Shown here: positions 45,764 through 55,813 of the stretch, one piece after another
How positions within the stretch are numbered: position 1 is the stretch's first letter
How the letters are laid out: the number at the start of each line of letters is the position of its first letter
Assembly (NCBI RefSeq): GCF_001922985.1
Contig: NZ_MRUH01000165.1
Location: forward strand, 186,001-250,000
Reading direction: 5' to 3'
Length of the DNA: 64,000 nucleotides
From: Teredinibacter waterburyi
GTDB lineage: Bacteria > Pseudomonadota > Gammaproteobacteria > Pseudomonadales > Cellvibrionaceae
Notes under the pieces: generated by a model
What the model was told of the DNA's origin: nothing
Seen by the model: the letters and a program-made list of their open reading frames with translations, nothing else
Databases searched by the model: none
Translations under genes and position numbers: made by a program

Positions 45764-46004
45764 TATATTCCAGAATCTATGTCCGCAGGGTTAGGGGGCT
45801 AGCAAGTGTAGCCAAAGCTTTATTAAGCTTAGCTGAACAGATCGGAACTGGCAGACAGAAGAATGGGGAAGCGCGGTTTCTTACAGGAGGGTGCTATTCA
45901 AGACACATCTATTTATAGGCTATCTCAGGGTTACAGACGGCTTCATAGACGACGCGCGCTTTCACACGCGCGACTCTAACGCTTGACAGGCTAAAGCCGT
46001 TCAA

Positions 46005-46700
46005 TTATCCCTGGAGGGCGACAAGCGAGTTGTAATCAATCTTTTCTCTTGGAGAAATAGATAATCGATCAAATTCTAGATTCCAATTTACCAGCAGACG
46101 TGCCAGAGCCCTCGCCTGCTCATCCAAACTCACGAGTTCATCCATTGTGTCTTTCGGGCCGGTGTATAGCTTTACTTTACGATGATTCGACGCAAAAGAT
46201 TGGTCTGGGTAGGTCATACGATATACCTCCAGTTTCCAACGCAGGTTATGTACCATGTTGCGGTAATATTCAAGCTTGGTTGCTAACGAGATTTTCTCGA
46301 CACTCATCAACTCACCGAACACTTGAAAATCCGTCCCAAAGACCATCACTGATTTACAATTCTGGTCTGCGACAACGGTAGCAGTACGCTGATGATCTAT
46401 GAGTACCGCCAGATCGCCAAACACCTCTCCAGGGGTTATGTAGTTGACCACCTTGCGATCCTGCTTACCACCACCGACAACAACGGCGAGTTGCCCTTTG
46501 AGCAAAAAATACAACCACTGATCTTTTTGGCCTTGCTCCATCAATACTTCGCCGGGGCGGTATTCAATGACACGGGAATAACGCATCAGCAAATCGTACT
46601 GATATTGATCACGTTGTTTGATCGCTTTATAGAAAGGAATTGAAGAGAGCAGAGTATCGAGAGAGTCTTGACGGTACTTGTTGAGGGGGTGTACGTCCAT
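46005..46700 (-). CDS. Cyclic-nucleotide-binding-domain protein
   Basis: A 231-residue protein from the ATG at 46700. Residues about 30-140 form a cNMP-binding jelly roll (EYRPGEVLMEQGQKDQWLYF, TPGEVFGDLAVL, HQRTATVVA). The phosphate-binding R-[ST]-A is present as RTA. The C-terminal part is helical and shows no clear winged helix, so it may be a nucleotide sensor rather than a CRP-type activator. No partner gene is adjacent. Confidence 0.85.
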   Translation of the reverse strand: MDVHPLNKYRQDSLDTLLSSIPFYKAIKQRDQYQYDLLMRYSRVIEYRPGEVLMEQGQKDQWLYFLLKGQLAVVVGGGKQDRKVVNYITPGEVFGDLAVLIDHQRTATVVADQNCKSVMVFGTDFQVFGELMSVEKISLATKLEYYRNMVHNLRWKLEVYRMTYPDQSFASNHRKVKLYTGPKDTMDELVSLDEQARALARLLVNWNLEFDRLSISPREKIDYNSLVALQG

Positions 46701-47149
46701 TAATTTACAGCCTTTATAAACGTGTTGAACAATATTGCAGGAACTTGGCTGCAATTGTTCTAAAAATCCGACTATTTATCCGTGAATATTTGCCATTTAG
46801 AGAAATTTCTACCTCTATACTAGGTGCTAGATACCAAAACTGCTGCCTAAATCACGAAAAATGATACGAACTCAAAAGAAATTCCTCCCTTGTAAGGCTC
46901 TAGGCAAGGTAAGAGTGTTTGAGTTACCGATAAATTCATGTAAAGTAGTACTTTAGTTTTAATGCAAGCTAGGCTCTATACCTCCTCGAATACCGAGTCG
47001 CTAAATGGCCAGCGAGCCGTTGCTTAGATCTCTTGGCGGCCATAGAATCTAGTTAGTCAGCAAGTGGCTTCTAGCCGCTGTTGTAGCTCACGCTTAGTCT
47101 TGACAATAATTCAAATCGGCTTTGCCACCCGTTAAAGTACGAGAATAAT
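46701..47149. other. Divergent intergenic region
   Basis: About 450 bases between the cNMP-domain gene and the TonB fusion gene. No ORF or RNA element recognised. Confidence 0.4.
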
Positions 47150-48433
47150 ATGCGTAATATTAGATTAAATACCGCCAAACTTATCATTGTTGCATGCGCC
47201 AGCGTTCTAGCCGGCTTCGCAAACATCGCAGTTGCGATCCCCGCCCTAAATGGTTTATCTGTTCACTCCGAACTCGGGAAAGAACAATTCATCGCCGCAC
47301 TGTCAGTGGCAACACCCTCTGAAAGTGCACGAGATATTTTACTCGCCGATGAAGATAAGCTAATCGAAGTACGTATATTAGCCGACCGACTTTCGGCCCG
47401 TACTTTTAAGCGAATATGGATTGAAGGCATGGCGATCAATTCAAGTTCCAGTGAGCTAAAGCAGAATGCTCAAAACATGGCGAGCTTCTCTAACCTCATT
47501 CGTCTAAAACTAATTCAAGGCGATATCTTCGCCATAGATCGCTCCGATGGTGAAGTTAGAATACTTCTTAACGGCAGTGTTCTCGGCACGATTGCCGACC
47601 CCCAATTTTTTGACCTATTGCTTCGTACTTGGATTGGTCCAGTTCCGCTATCATCCGACTTCCGCAGCGGCCTACTTGTCGGCGGCAATGTCGACTCTAA
47701 TTTACTCGCGCAGTTTCGCGCTCTCACGCCAAGTAATGACCGCATAGAAATCGTCAAGAATGCTGTTGCCTCACTGGCAACCACATCGACAGCTGCTGTC
47801 GCCGCGGCAGTAGTAGGCGCTGCGCCCAACCCCATAAAACCAGAAATTGTGCTGAACAAACCGGTAATTGGGGCTCCAGATATGGCTGTAACAACGCCCA
47901 ATACGCCGGAAGTTAGTAGCGCTACAGCTACACCCACCCCCGTACCCGCGGCTACTACTCCTACCCCTGCGGTAACCACTGCGGCTCAAACTGTGGCCGA
48001 CACTACCAAACCAAAGGTTGAAGCTCCGAAGTTAGCCGCTCCGACACCAAAACCGGCAAAAAGTCAGACAACTACGGCGCTACTTGACGCAGATCTTTTG
48101 GATGAAGACGAAGAGTTAGACTTTACCGCCGAAAGTCTGTTGAGCCAGCAGCTCTACATTGCAGAGTTGAAAAAGTGGTCGCACCGATATCTGGAGTATC
48201 CACCGCGAGCATTATCAAAACTGTGGCAGGGCAATGTGCGTATGAGTGTAACTATCGACCGCAGCGGAAACGTGATCGAGTCGATTGTAGCCGAAGAAGC
48301 TAAATTCGAAACCCTTACTCGCGCCGCACGCCGTGCCGTTAAGAAGGCTAGTCCATTCCCAGCCATGCCTGACGATATCGCTGGCAAGAGTTTTACCTTC
48401 TCACTACCTATCGTGTTTAAGCTAAAAAACTAA
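47150..48433 (+). CDS. TonB C-terminal domain fused to chalcone-isomerase-like domain
   Basis: A 427-residue protein. A signal-like segment ends FANIAVAIPAL. Residues about 35-190 resemble the bacterial chalcone-isomerase-like domain (LKLIQGDIFAIDRSDGEV, then LLLRTWIGPVPLSSDFRSGLL). A long Pro/Thr/Ala-rich linker (about 215-310) follows, and a TonB C-terminal domain (about 335-427: YPPRALSKLWQGNVRMSVTID, FPAMPDDIAG, SLPIVFKL). TonB couples the proton gradient to outer-membrane receptors. The N-terminus could be a cleaved signal or an uncleaved anchor, which decides whether it can contact ExbB/ExbD. I know no role for this fusion. Confidence 0.82.
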   Translation: MRNIRLNTAKLIIVACASVLAGFANIAVAIPALNGLSVHSELGKEQFIAALSVATPSESARDILLADEDKLIEVRILADRLSARTFKRIWIEGMAINSSSSELKQNAQNMASFSNLIRLKLIQGDIFAIDRSDGEVRILLNGSVLGTIADPQFFDLLLRTWIGPVPLSSDFRSGLLVGGNVDSNLLAQFRALTPSNDRIEIVKNAVASLATTSTAAVAAAVVGAAPNPIKPEIVLNKPVIGAPDMAVTTPNTPEVSSATATPTPVPAATTPTPAVTTAAQTVADTTKPKVEAPKLAAPTPKPAKSQTTTALLDADLLDEDEELDFTAESLLSQQLYIAELKKWSHRYLEYPPRALSKLWQGNVRMSVTIDRSGNVIESIVAEEAKFETLTRAARRAVKKASPFPAMPDDIAGKSFTFSLPIVFKLKN

Positions 48434-48456
48434 TTCAAACACCATTTGATTGAACA

Positions 48457-48487
48457 TAAAAAAACGCCGTAATACGGCGTTTTTTTA
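48457..48487. terminator. Bidirectional terminator
   Basis: ACGCCGT, loop AAT, ACGGCGT, flanked by A7 and T7. It lies between the convergent TonB fusion gene and the 186-residue gene and serves both. Confidence 0.92.
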
Positions 48488-49045
48488 TTTCCGAGAGGAA
48501 AGGTTCTTTAACCGTTTAAGCACTACACGCCCGATATCGCTGACCTCCAAAGGTGAAAGCCTAGGCAGATAGGCTAGGTTGAGCATGTGTAAATGCAGGC
48601 ACGGAGTTTCCGCATCAAGCTCACGTAAGTCACCCTTAACTAACACGGGTAAAAACGGCTTATCTTTAGGTCTCTTTTGCTGAATCAGGTTCAGTCCGAT
48701 TTCTAGCGGAACCGCCCGCTTAGATTCAGCCCCCGTTTTCAGCGGTAAGATGATATTCAACCGCTTGGACGCGCCAGTCGAGTCTGCCGGAACTAAAAAA
48801 AGCCCCGTGGGCTTTACCGCGTCTTCGGTTATACCGTAGAAGGTATCATGGTGAGCATAGGGGTTCGGCAAAATTACCAGCTTGCGATTTTCTTCTTTCG
48901 GGAAAAAAATATTGTAATTGGTGTAGAGTTGCTCAACAGAACCTGAGTAAACACACAGCTGGTTTTCGAAACCCATGACAAAGTCTTGGGCGCGCTGCCG
49001 CTTTTGGAACGAGTCTAAATCCCAAACGAGATCATTGTTATCCAT
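48485..49045 (-). CDS. Hypothetical protein
   Basis: A 186-residue cytosolic protein, acidic at the N-terminus (MDNNDLVWDLDSFQKRQRAQ) with beta-rich middle (RKLVILPNPYAHHDTFYG, GLFLVPADS, LNIILPLK) and a helical C-terminus. No family recognised. The divergent neighbour is selO. Confidence 0.6.
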   Translation of the reverse strand: MDNNDLVWDLDSFQKRQRAQDFVMGFENQLCVYSGSVEQLYTNYNIFFPKEENRKLVILPNPYAHHDTFYGITEDAVKPTGLFLVPADSTGASKRLNIILPLKTGAESKRAVPLEIGLNLIQQKRPKDKPFLPVLVKGDLRELDAETPCLHLHMLNLAYLPRLSPLEVSDIGRVVLKRLKNLSSRK

Positions 49046-49187
49046 GGTGTCTCGACATTAACATGTGAATTTCGCGGGTTTTGATTACCGCAGGTAGATA
49101 ACCGTTAAATGATATACCAAGGCTAATTGTGTGTTTTCCACAAAATTCGGGGCTCTAAATAACCTTTCAGGATATCGCGATCAATAT

Positions 49188-50642
49188 ATGTTTCAGTTTA
49201 GCAATAGTTTTCATACTTTAGGGAAGAGTTTTTACACCTTTGTCACACCTCGACCATTAGTAAACCCCAAAATGGTCGCGGTTAACGCTTTTTGTGCGCG
49301 TTATCTTGGCATAGCTAATTCCACCATGGAGTCACAATCATCTCTGTCAGTACTTAGCGGGAAAATAATAGCGGAAGGCTCCATGCCTTTGGCTATGGTG
49401 TACGCAGGCCACCAATTCGGCGGCTTTTCCCCTGAACTTGGAGACGGGCGAGGCCTACTGTTGGGTGAGATTGAATCCTCTAACGTCCTCTACGATATTC
49501 ACTTAAAGGGCGCGGGGCAAACACCCTATTCTCGATTTGGCGATGGCTACGCCGTATTGCGCTCCTGCATACGCGAATTTCTCGCCAGTGTCGCAATGCG
49601 AGGCCTAAACATTCCCACTAGCGATGCTCTTTGTATTACAACCGGCGACAACCCAGTACAGCGGGAAACACTGGAACCCGCGGCAATGCTTACCCGTGTA
49701 GCCAAAAGCCATGTTCGCTTTGGCTCATTCGAATATTTTTTCTATAGCAATCAGCACGAGCAACTTAAAGTCTTAGCGGACTATGTGATAAATCGCCACT
49801 ACTCGCATTTAAATACGCTGGCGACTACAGAAAAGTATACGCAAATGCTGCAAGAAATCTCCGATGCTACCGCGCTGATGATCGGCTTGTGGCAAGCGGA
49901 GGGGTTTGCTCACGGCGTAATGAATACAGATAACATGAGCATAATCGGCGAGACGCTCGATTACGGCCCCTATGGTTTTATCGAAACCTACCAGCCCGGA
50001 TTTATTTGTAACCATTCCGACCATCAGGGTCGTTATGCGTTCGACCAACAGCCGAATATTGGTTTGTGGAACCTAAGCGCTCTCGCTCATGCACTTAGCC
50101 CACTAGTACCCAAAGAAAAAGCACGCGCGGTGCTAATGAGTTACGAAGAGAAGCTCACACTAAGTTTTCAAACACGAATGGCAAAGAAATTAGGCTTGCA
50201 AACACTTGAGCGCGATAAATTACCACACTTAGGCGAGTTGTTTATTTTACTGGAGAAAGGAGGCGTTGATTACAGTCGCTTTATGCGAGCACTTTGCTAT
50301 ATAACGTCGGATCGCTGGGCGGATGAAATAGTTAAACTCACTACATCCGAGACTCAGCCAGAGCTAGCCCAATGGCTGCACCGTCACCTGCAGATCATTA
50401 AAGACACCAGTAAGGATCTGCACGCGGCAGAACAACAAATGCTACAAAACAACCCCAAGTTTATTCTCCGTAATTATCTAGCGCAAAATGCGATCGACGC
50501 AGCATATCGTGGCGATTATTCGGAAATTGCTGTTTTGCAGAACATTTTGAGAACTCCCTATGATGAACATAATGAGCATGCCCACCTAGCCAAAGCCCCG
50601 CCAGCATGGGCATCCAGCCTAACGGTTAGCTGCTCATCGTAG
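49188..50642 (+). CDS. selO: Protein adenylyltransferase SelO
   Basis: A 484-residue SelO/YdiU pseudokinase, which AMPylates Ser, Thr and Tyr of other proteins under oxidative stress. Visible motifs: YAGHQFGGFSPELGDGRGLLLGE, LKGAGQTPYSRFGDG, HGVMNTDNMSIIGE and LDYGPYGF (metal and nucleotide binding), and the C-terminal SCSS that replaces the selenocysteine tail. I prefer the ATG at 49188 (MFQFSNSFHTLG), where family proteins begin, over the GTG at 49131, which adds 19 unlikely residues. Confidence 0.93.
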   Translation: MFQFSNSFHTLGKSFYTFVTPRPLVNPKMVAVNAFCARYLGIANSTMESQSSLSVLSGKIIAEGSMPLAMVYAGHQFGGFSPELGDGRGLLLGEIESSNVLYDIHLKGAGQTPYSRFGDGYAVLRSCIREFLASVAMRGLNIPTSDALCITTGDNPVQRETLEPAAMLTRVAKSHVRFGSFEYFFYSNQHEQLKVLADYVINRHYSHLNTLATTEKYTQMLQEISDATALMIGLWQAEGFAHGVMNTDNMSIIGETLDYGPYGFIETYQPGFICNHSDHQGRYAFDQQPNIGLWNLSALAHALSPLVPKEKARAVLMSYEEKLTLSFQTRMAKKLGLQTLERDKLPHLGELFILLEKGGVDYSRFMRALCYITSDRWADEIVKLTTSETQPELAQWLHRHLQIIKDTSKDLHAAEQQMLQNNPKFILRNYLAQNAIDAAYRGDYSEIAVLQNILRTPYDEHNEHAHLAKAPPAWASSLTVSCSS

Positions 50643-50673
50643 GAATAACGTAAGTAGACTATCTACAGGGGGA

Positions 50674-51867
50674 CTAAAACAATTCAGCTAGGTCATCGCC
50701 GGTAGACTTTGCCGGTTTCGGCCGAGTCGACTTGCGAGAGTGCTCCTCAACCATGGCGAGGCTATTTTCAATCGCACTTTCGAGTTTAGCGAAAGTCTCA
50801 TTGACCACCAGACCTTCATTGAATACCCGATTGGTAGCAGAAATAGCATTATTGGTGGTGTTTTCTAGAAAAAGTTCGTCTTCAAGTGTCAGCGCCAAAT
50901 TAGGTACGCGCCCCTGAATCAACTCCGCAGTATTCTCCACTTCGGTAACAATATCGCACATGACTTTTTGGTACGCGCCCTTAAGGCTATTCATTACAAC
51001 ACCAACATCGTGAGTCAGTTTTCGCAGTGATTCTCGTTCCTGCATTAAGGTGTATTGATCCTCTAATGCAATAATCCGCGCATTTACGCCCTGTAGCAAA
51101 CAAAACGTATTATCTTTAATACTGCCATATTTATCGGGATTTCCTACGGGCATATTTTTAATTAACAGCGATACCCTGTCGTAATTTACGATGGTGCGAT
51201 TGCCAAAATCGATGTAACGATTGGAATCGGCCAGCTGAGTAAGCAGTTGCGACTCAAGATCCTTAGCCATGCCGTGCGCTTCCATATTCTTTACGCCGAC
51301 TAAACTACGCATTTGCAAACTACACTGCAGCCCGTAGCGCTGAATAGTCCGAAACAACTGTTGCCCCAACTCATCGAGATTGTCGCAATCGTGGGCAGAG
51401 AGTAGGAACTGGATATTGGCTCCCAAATCGCTATTGTCGGCCATCGCCGTAAACGCTGTTTGATTGGCAAGATCAAGCCGTTGAGAAAGTTGGTCCTGAG
51501 CAATTTGATTAAACACACTTTTTGTCACACGAGCGCAGGCTTCATCTTGGGTAATGGACGTATCGATAAAATCGTCACAACCAATTTCAAACGCTTTCAG
51601 TTTTTCTGGTAATGAGTAAGTTTCGGACAGTACCACTAAGGGGATTTTCGACATTTTTTCATGGCGTAGAAGCTCACTACAAACCTCAAGGTCTAGGGCT
51701 CCAGAAGTAATTGAATCAAAAACGATCACGCGATAGTCATTTGCCTCCAAGGCGATAATGGCGGCTTCTAATGAATAGACCGCCTCCGCCTCGAAAAACT
51801 CGCTGATGAAGGCGCCAAGTTCCGATAGATCGTTCAAACAAAAAAACAAAACCTTGTGTTTAGACAT
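50674..51867 (-). CDS. Receiver-domain protein with helical output
   Basis: A 397-residue protein from the ATG at 51867 (MSKHKVLFFCLND). Residues 1-120 form a response-regulator receiver with the phosphorylatable aspartate in YRVIVFDSIT; some other acidic-pocket residues are non-standard. The C-terminal 270 residues are helical, with no DNA-binding, GGDEF or enzymatic domain. The end (EHSRKSTRPKPAKSTGDDLAELF) is a flexible acidic tail. It may signal by protein contact. The HDOD gene downstream in the other direction may be related in function. Confidence 0.75.
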   Translation of the reverse strand: MSKHKVLFFCLNDLSELGAFISEFFEAEAVYSLEAAIIALEANDYRVIVFDSITSGALDLEVCSELLRHEKMSKIPLVVLSETYSLPEKLKAFEIGCDDFIDTSITQDEACARVTKSVFNQIAQDQLSQRLDLANQTAFTAMADNSDLGANIQFLLSAHDCDNLDELGQQLFRTIQRYGLQCSLQMRSLVGVKNMEAHGMAKDLESQLLTQLADSNRYIDFGNRTIVNYDRVSLLIKNMPVGNPDKYGSIKDNTFCLLQGVNARIIALEDQYTLMQERESLRKLTHDVGVVMNSLKGAYQKVMCDIVTEVENTAELIQGRVPNLALTLEDELFLENTTNNAISATNRVFNEGLVVNETFAKLESAIENSLAMVEEHSRKSTRPKPAKSTGDDLAELF

Positions 51868-52275
51868 GCAAAAAACCACCCTCAAGTCATACCGCATCGA
51901 GCTTCGGTTCCGCTAGCCAACATCGGTAAAAACACGACTTCATAAGCCTCTAGTCATATTGCTTCCGCCGCGACCAGATACAGACTAAAGCGCTACCCTA
52001 GTTACAAATTTAGCTCATATTTAAACCTATACCAGAAAAAGGTATTCATTGACTTATACGCTGGCACGCAATCCATTCTAAGATGAATAGAAAAAAAGCC
52101 TGCGCAACCGCCCCTAGCTGCTAAATTTAATACAACAACTTGATTTAGCTGAGCACAGCCCCGTATGGCGCAGCATACATCCATAAACACCTGTGTTGAA
52201 TTTGCTTTATCACCCTTTCAGACAGCGCCTCGATCCCGCCTCTGACACGACTTAATTCTGAAAAACGGTACCAAT
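51868..52275. other. Divergent intergenic region
   Basis: About 400 bases between the receiver gene and the HDOD gene. A short minus-strand frame (52002-52190) is not protein-like. No RNA or operator recognised. Confidence 0.4.
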
Positions 52276-53148
52276 ATGAATTCAGCAGCAACCATCACCC
52301 CCGCTTACCAAACAGTCGACAGCAAGCTAAGCGAAATGATCACCAGTAACCATATAGATGTACCAATGCTACCGGAGGTCGCAGGCAAGGTCGTGCGCTT
52401 AACTCAAGACCCGGAATCAGATGCTTCAGACCTAGCTAAGTTAATCCAAAGTGACCAAACCCTCGCCGGCCATGTGATGCGGGTTGCTAACTCCGCCGCC
52501 TACACTCCCAACAGCAGTATGGTTTCACTACAGCAAGCCATTACTCGACTGGGAATGAAACTGATATCCGAAATCGCACTCGCGGCATCAGTAAACTCCA
52601 GTTTGTTTAACACGCCAGGCTACGACGCTCACATTCAATACATACTTCGCTTCTCTCTGGCGAGTAGTTTGTGGGCAAAAGAAATTGCACGAAGTTGTCG
52701 AAAAAATGTGGAGGCCGCGTTCTTAACGGGTCTCCTGCATGATATAGGTCGCCCAGTAGCCGTACAAAACAGCCTCGAAATTGCACAGCAATTAGGTCTA
52801 GAGCTCTCCAAAAAAGAAGTCTTTGCATTAGAACAAAAACATCAACGAGCGATAGGAATAAAAGTCATCCAGCAGTGGGAAATGCCCGCCGTGGTGACGG
52901 CCGTAGTAGAGCACTTTGACAACTACGAAGAACCGCACGACCACCAAGATCAAACCATGATTACCGTCGCTGGCGCTGAATTTGCTGAACACATGATGTG
53001 TGAAGAAGGTGAAACAGTATGCACCAGCGACGAAGAATTAATGGCGATGCCCGTACTCGCCGATCTCAACCTTTATCAAGATGAAGTGGTCGCACTACTC
53101 GATAAAACCGAGCGAGTTAAAAGTGCGATGGAGGCCATGGTTTCGTGA
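52276..53148 (+). CDS. HDOD-domain signalling protein
   Basis: A 290-residue cytosolic HDOD protein (LPEVAGKVVRLTQDP, LAKLIQSDQTLAGHVMRVANSA, LQQAITRLGMK). LLHDIGRP is kept, but the paired catalytic histidines of HD-GYP are not all present, as usual for HDOD. Such proteins relay regulatory signals without clear enzymatic activity. Its TGA overlaps the GTG of sthA by four bases, so the two are translationally coupled, an unexpected pairing. Confidence 0.9.
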   Translation: MNSAATITPAYQTVDSKLSEMITSNHIDVPMLPEVAGKVVRLTQDPESDASDLAKLIQSDQTLAGHVMRVANSAAYTPNSSMVSLQQAITRLGMKLISEIALAASVNSSLFNTPGYDAHIQYILRFSLASSLWAKEIARSCRKNVEAAFLTGLLHDIGRPVAVQNSLEIAQQLGLELSKKEVFALEQKHQRAIGIKVIQQWEMPAVVTAVVEHFDNYEEPHDHQDQTMITVAGAEFAEHMMCEEGETVCTSDEELMAMPVLADLNLYQDEVVALLDKTERVKSAMEAMVS

Positions 53149-54545
53149 ATATCGAAAAATATGATTTAGTCGTTATTGGCAGCGGTCCCGCCGGACAAAA
53201 AGCTGCTGTCCAAGCTGCAAAAGCGGGGCAAAAAGTTGCGCTTATCGAAAAAACGCGTGAACTCGGGGGCTCCTGTGTTCACCGCGGTACCATCCCATCA
53301 AAAACATTACGTGAAAATGCTCTGCGTGTAAGAAACATGCGAATGAGTGCCGCGCTGGCCAACTATGAGCTAGCCGAAGACATTGAACTTGTTACCCTGA
53401 TTGATCGGCTAGGCGAAGTGTTGGACGCCCACGATCACTATATGCGTAAACAAATGGAGCGCTCAAACATCGAGTTGATTCACGCCCGAGCACGCTTTAT
53501 TTCGAACACGCAACTTGAGTTAACACGGGTTCGCGGAGAGAAAACCCTGTTTGAAGCCACCAACTTTGTTATTGCGACCGGATCACTTCCTCGCCAACCC
53601 GACAATATCGCCATCGACCACGAGCACCTGCTCGACAGCGACTCTATTCTATCGATGCTTTATTTGCCCAAGTCACTCGTAGTGTTGGGCGGGGGCGTTA
53701 TTGCCAGTGAGTATGCCTCGATATTCCAAGCACTCGGCGTAAAGGTCACCATGATCGATAAATACCCCAGCCCACTCGGCTTTCTCGATGATGACTTAAC
53801 CAAAACATTCACCGAAGGGTTTAACAACCTCGGCGGTACATGGATGGGAAATACCGTCGTTACCAGCGCCGACTGGAATGGTTTTGATGCGGTGATTACC
53901 CGCTGCGACGACGGCCGAGAAGTTCGCTCAGAAAAATTACTCTGCGCTGCCGGTCGTATCGCCAACGTGAACGACCTGCACATTGAAAATGCCGGGCTCA
54001 GCCTAAACGAGCGCGGCCTTATTACGGTAAATGAAAACCTGCAAACGACTGTTTCCAATATCTATGCGGCTGGTGATGTTATTGGTCCGCCGTCGCTAGC
54101 ATCAGCATCTATGGAGCAAGGTCGGCGCGCAGCGTGCAACGCGCTGGGTATGGAAACGGGAAAAATGCATAACATTATTCCGGCAGGAATCTACTCTATT
54201 CCAGAGCTATCATCCGTTGGCCTAAGTGAAACCCAAGCACGGCAACAGCATGGCGATATCTTAGTCGGAATTGCCAAATTCGATGAAATTGCACGCGGCC
54301 AAATTTCTGGAATACAAGACGGCATGCTAAAAATAGTCTGTGCGCCGGACGGCTGTAAACTATTGGGCGTAATGATCGTTGGAGAAGGCGCGACCGAGCT
54401 TATTCATATAGGCCAAATGGCGCTGCTCAGCGAGCAGGATGTTGATATTTTTGTAGACACCATTTTCAACTTCCCGACACTCGCCGAAGCCTATCGCGTA
54501 GCCGCGCTCGACATTATCAATCAACGTAAATATAAGTTTATCTAA
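53145..54545 (+). CDS. sthA: Soluble NAD(P)+ transhydrogenase
   Basis: A 466-residue flavoprotein of the dihydrolipoamide-dehydrogenase fold that transfers hydride between NADPH and NAD+. FAD-binding GSGPAGQKAA, then GGSCVHRGTIPSKTLRE, which has the single cysteine of SthA in place of the CxxxxC redox pair of lipoamide dehydrogenase; the NAD site VLGGGVIASEYASIF; and the FAD site IYAAGDVIGPPSLASAS. Length matches the family (464-466). The GTG start overlaps the HDOD gene. Confidence 0.95.
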   Translation: MNIEKYDLVVIGSGPAGQKAAVQAAKAGQKVALIEKTRELGGSCVHRGTIPSKTLRENALRVRNMRMSAALANYELAEDIELVTLIDRLGEVLDAHDHYMRKQMERSNIELIHARARFISNTQLELTRVRGEKTLFEATNFVIATGSLPRQPDNIAIDHEHLLDSDSILSMLYLPKSLVVLGGGVIASEYASIFQALGVKVTMIDKYPSPLGFLDDDLTKTFTEGFNNLGGTWMGNTVVTSADWNGFDAVITRCDDGREVRSEKLLCAAGRIANVNDLHIENAGLSLNERGLITVNENLQTTVSNIYAAGDVIGPPSLASASMEQGRRAACNALGMETGKMHNIIPAGIYSIPELSSVGLSETQARQQHGDILVGIAKFDEIARGQISGIQDGMLKIVCAPDGCKLLGVMIVGEGATELIHIGQMALLSEQDVDIFVDTIFNFPTLAEAYRVAALDIINQRKYKFI

Positions 54546-54617
54546 GATACGACAAGTTAATACAGCGCCAGCTAAGCATCGAAACATGACGAAAACGTAA
54601 ACCCAATTGTTTCTTTA

Positions 54618-55685
54618 TTAGTCTTTGCTCGGCGCTAGATTTGTCAGCATCACCGGCGGAATCAGGTTTTTACCCGACCCGAGAATAACACCTAGCCAGC
54701 GCGTTTCTTCAAAACTTTCTAATGCGATTTTCACCGTCATTGTTAACGGAATCGACAACAACATTCCGATCGGGCCGAGTACCCAGCCCCAAAAAACCAA
54801 GGATAAAAAAACCACTAGCGCCGATAGATCTAAACCCTTGCCCATTACTTTTGGTTCTATAATATTGCCAACACCGAAATTCACCGCTAAAAATCCTACC
54901 CCAACCAACACCGCATCACCCACACCAAGCTGCACTAGTGCCAGTAAAACCGCAGGTACTGCTGCAATAATTGATCCTAGGGTTGGCACAAAGTTTAATA
55001 AAAACGCCAGCAAGCCCCACAGCACAAAGTAATCGACCTTTAACAGCCAAAGCCAAATTAAAATTACACCACCAGTCAAAAGACTCATCAAAGCCTTTAT
55101 CGCCATATACTGATTTACACCGGCACTAAATTGCGCGATTGCCGATTGTGTTTTAACTGAGCCTTTGGATGAGAGTTTCAATTTTTCCGAAAAGCCCACC
55201 TCTTCCGCTAAAATAAATACAACAGTTAGTAGTATCAAAACCGCATTGGTCATCATATTACCTAATGAAGCCAAGGTGGTTCCCGCTAACGATAACGCCG
55301 CAGAGGGGTTAACGCTCTCACGAATTTGTTGTACGTCTACAGCAAAGCCATAGCCGGCCAGCCGATTAAAAACACTACTGGTCAACTCTGTAAGACGCTG
55401 TTGATACAGTGGCAAATCTTGGCGGAAATCTGCAATTGAAGCTCCAACAACAACCCCGACAATCACACCGCAAACAACAACACTCGCCACCACAATAAGC
55501 ATCGCCAACCAACCAGGCACACCGCGAGCCTTTAGCCAGAGCAGTGGCGGAGAACAGATCACTGCAATAAATAGCGAGAGTAAAAATGGTACGAGTAACG
55601 ATTCTGCAGCGCGCATTCCCGCAACCACAACCACAAAGCTGGCAAGCCCTAACATAAAATAGGTAATCGGAGCGCGGCCTTCCAT
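54618..55685 (-). CDS. AI-2E family permease
   Basis: A 355-residue inner-membrane protein with about eight helices in the AI-2E (PerM/TqsA) arrangement: an N-terminal helix pair, a hydrophilic segment about 85-145, then helices with NFVPTLGSIIAAVPAVL and PKVMGKGLDLSALVVFLSLVFWGW without its ends, both family signatures. Members export autoinducer-2 or act as Na+/H+ antiporters; which applies here is open. Stand-alone gene. Confidence 0.9.
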   Translation of the reverse strand: MEGRAPITYFMLGLASFVVVVAGMRAAESLLVPFLLSLFIAVICSPPLLWLKARGVPGWLAMLIVVASVVVCGVIVGVVVGASIADFRQDLPLYQQRLTELTSSVFNRLAGYGFAVDVQQIRESVNPSAALSLAGTTLASLGNMMTNAVLILLTVVFILAEEVGFSEKLKLSSKGSVKTQSAIAQFSAGVNQYMAIKALMSLLTGGVILIWLWLLKVDYFVLWGLLAFLLNFVPTLGSIIAAVPAVLLALVQLGVGDAVLVGVGFLAVNFGVGNIIEPKVMGKGLDLSALVVFLSLVFWGWVLGPIGMLLSIPLTMTVKIALESFEETRWLGVILGSGKNLIPPVMLTNLAPSKD

Positions 55686-55813
55686 AACGAGTGTTCCTTT
55701 ACTTGTATTGGTTGAATTAGAAAAGATGCTGTTAGTGTTAGCGAGTATAAATGTTCGATTTAATATGTCCGCTATTAAGTACGCGTTTTCTTACACTGAC
55801 AACACTTGAAATG

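Noticed and set aside
52002-52190. 62-codon minus-strand frame before the HDOD gene
   Set aside because: Composition is not protein-like and there is no ribosome site.
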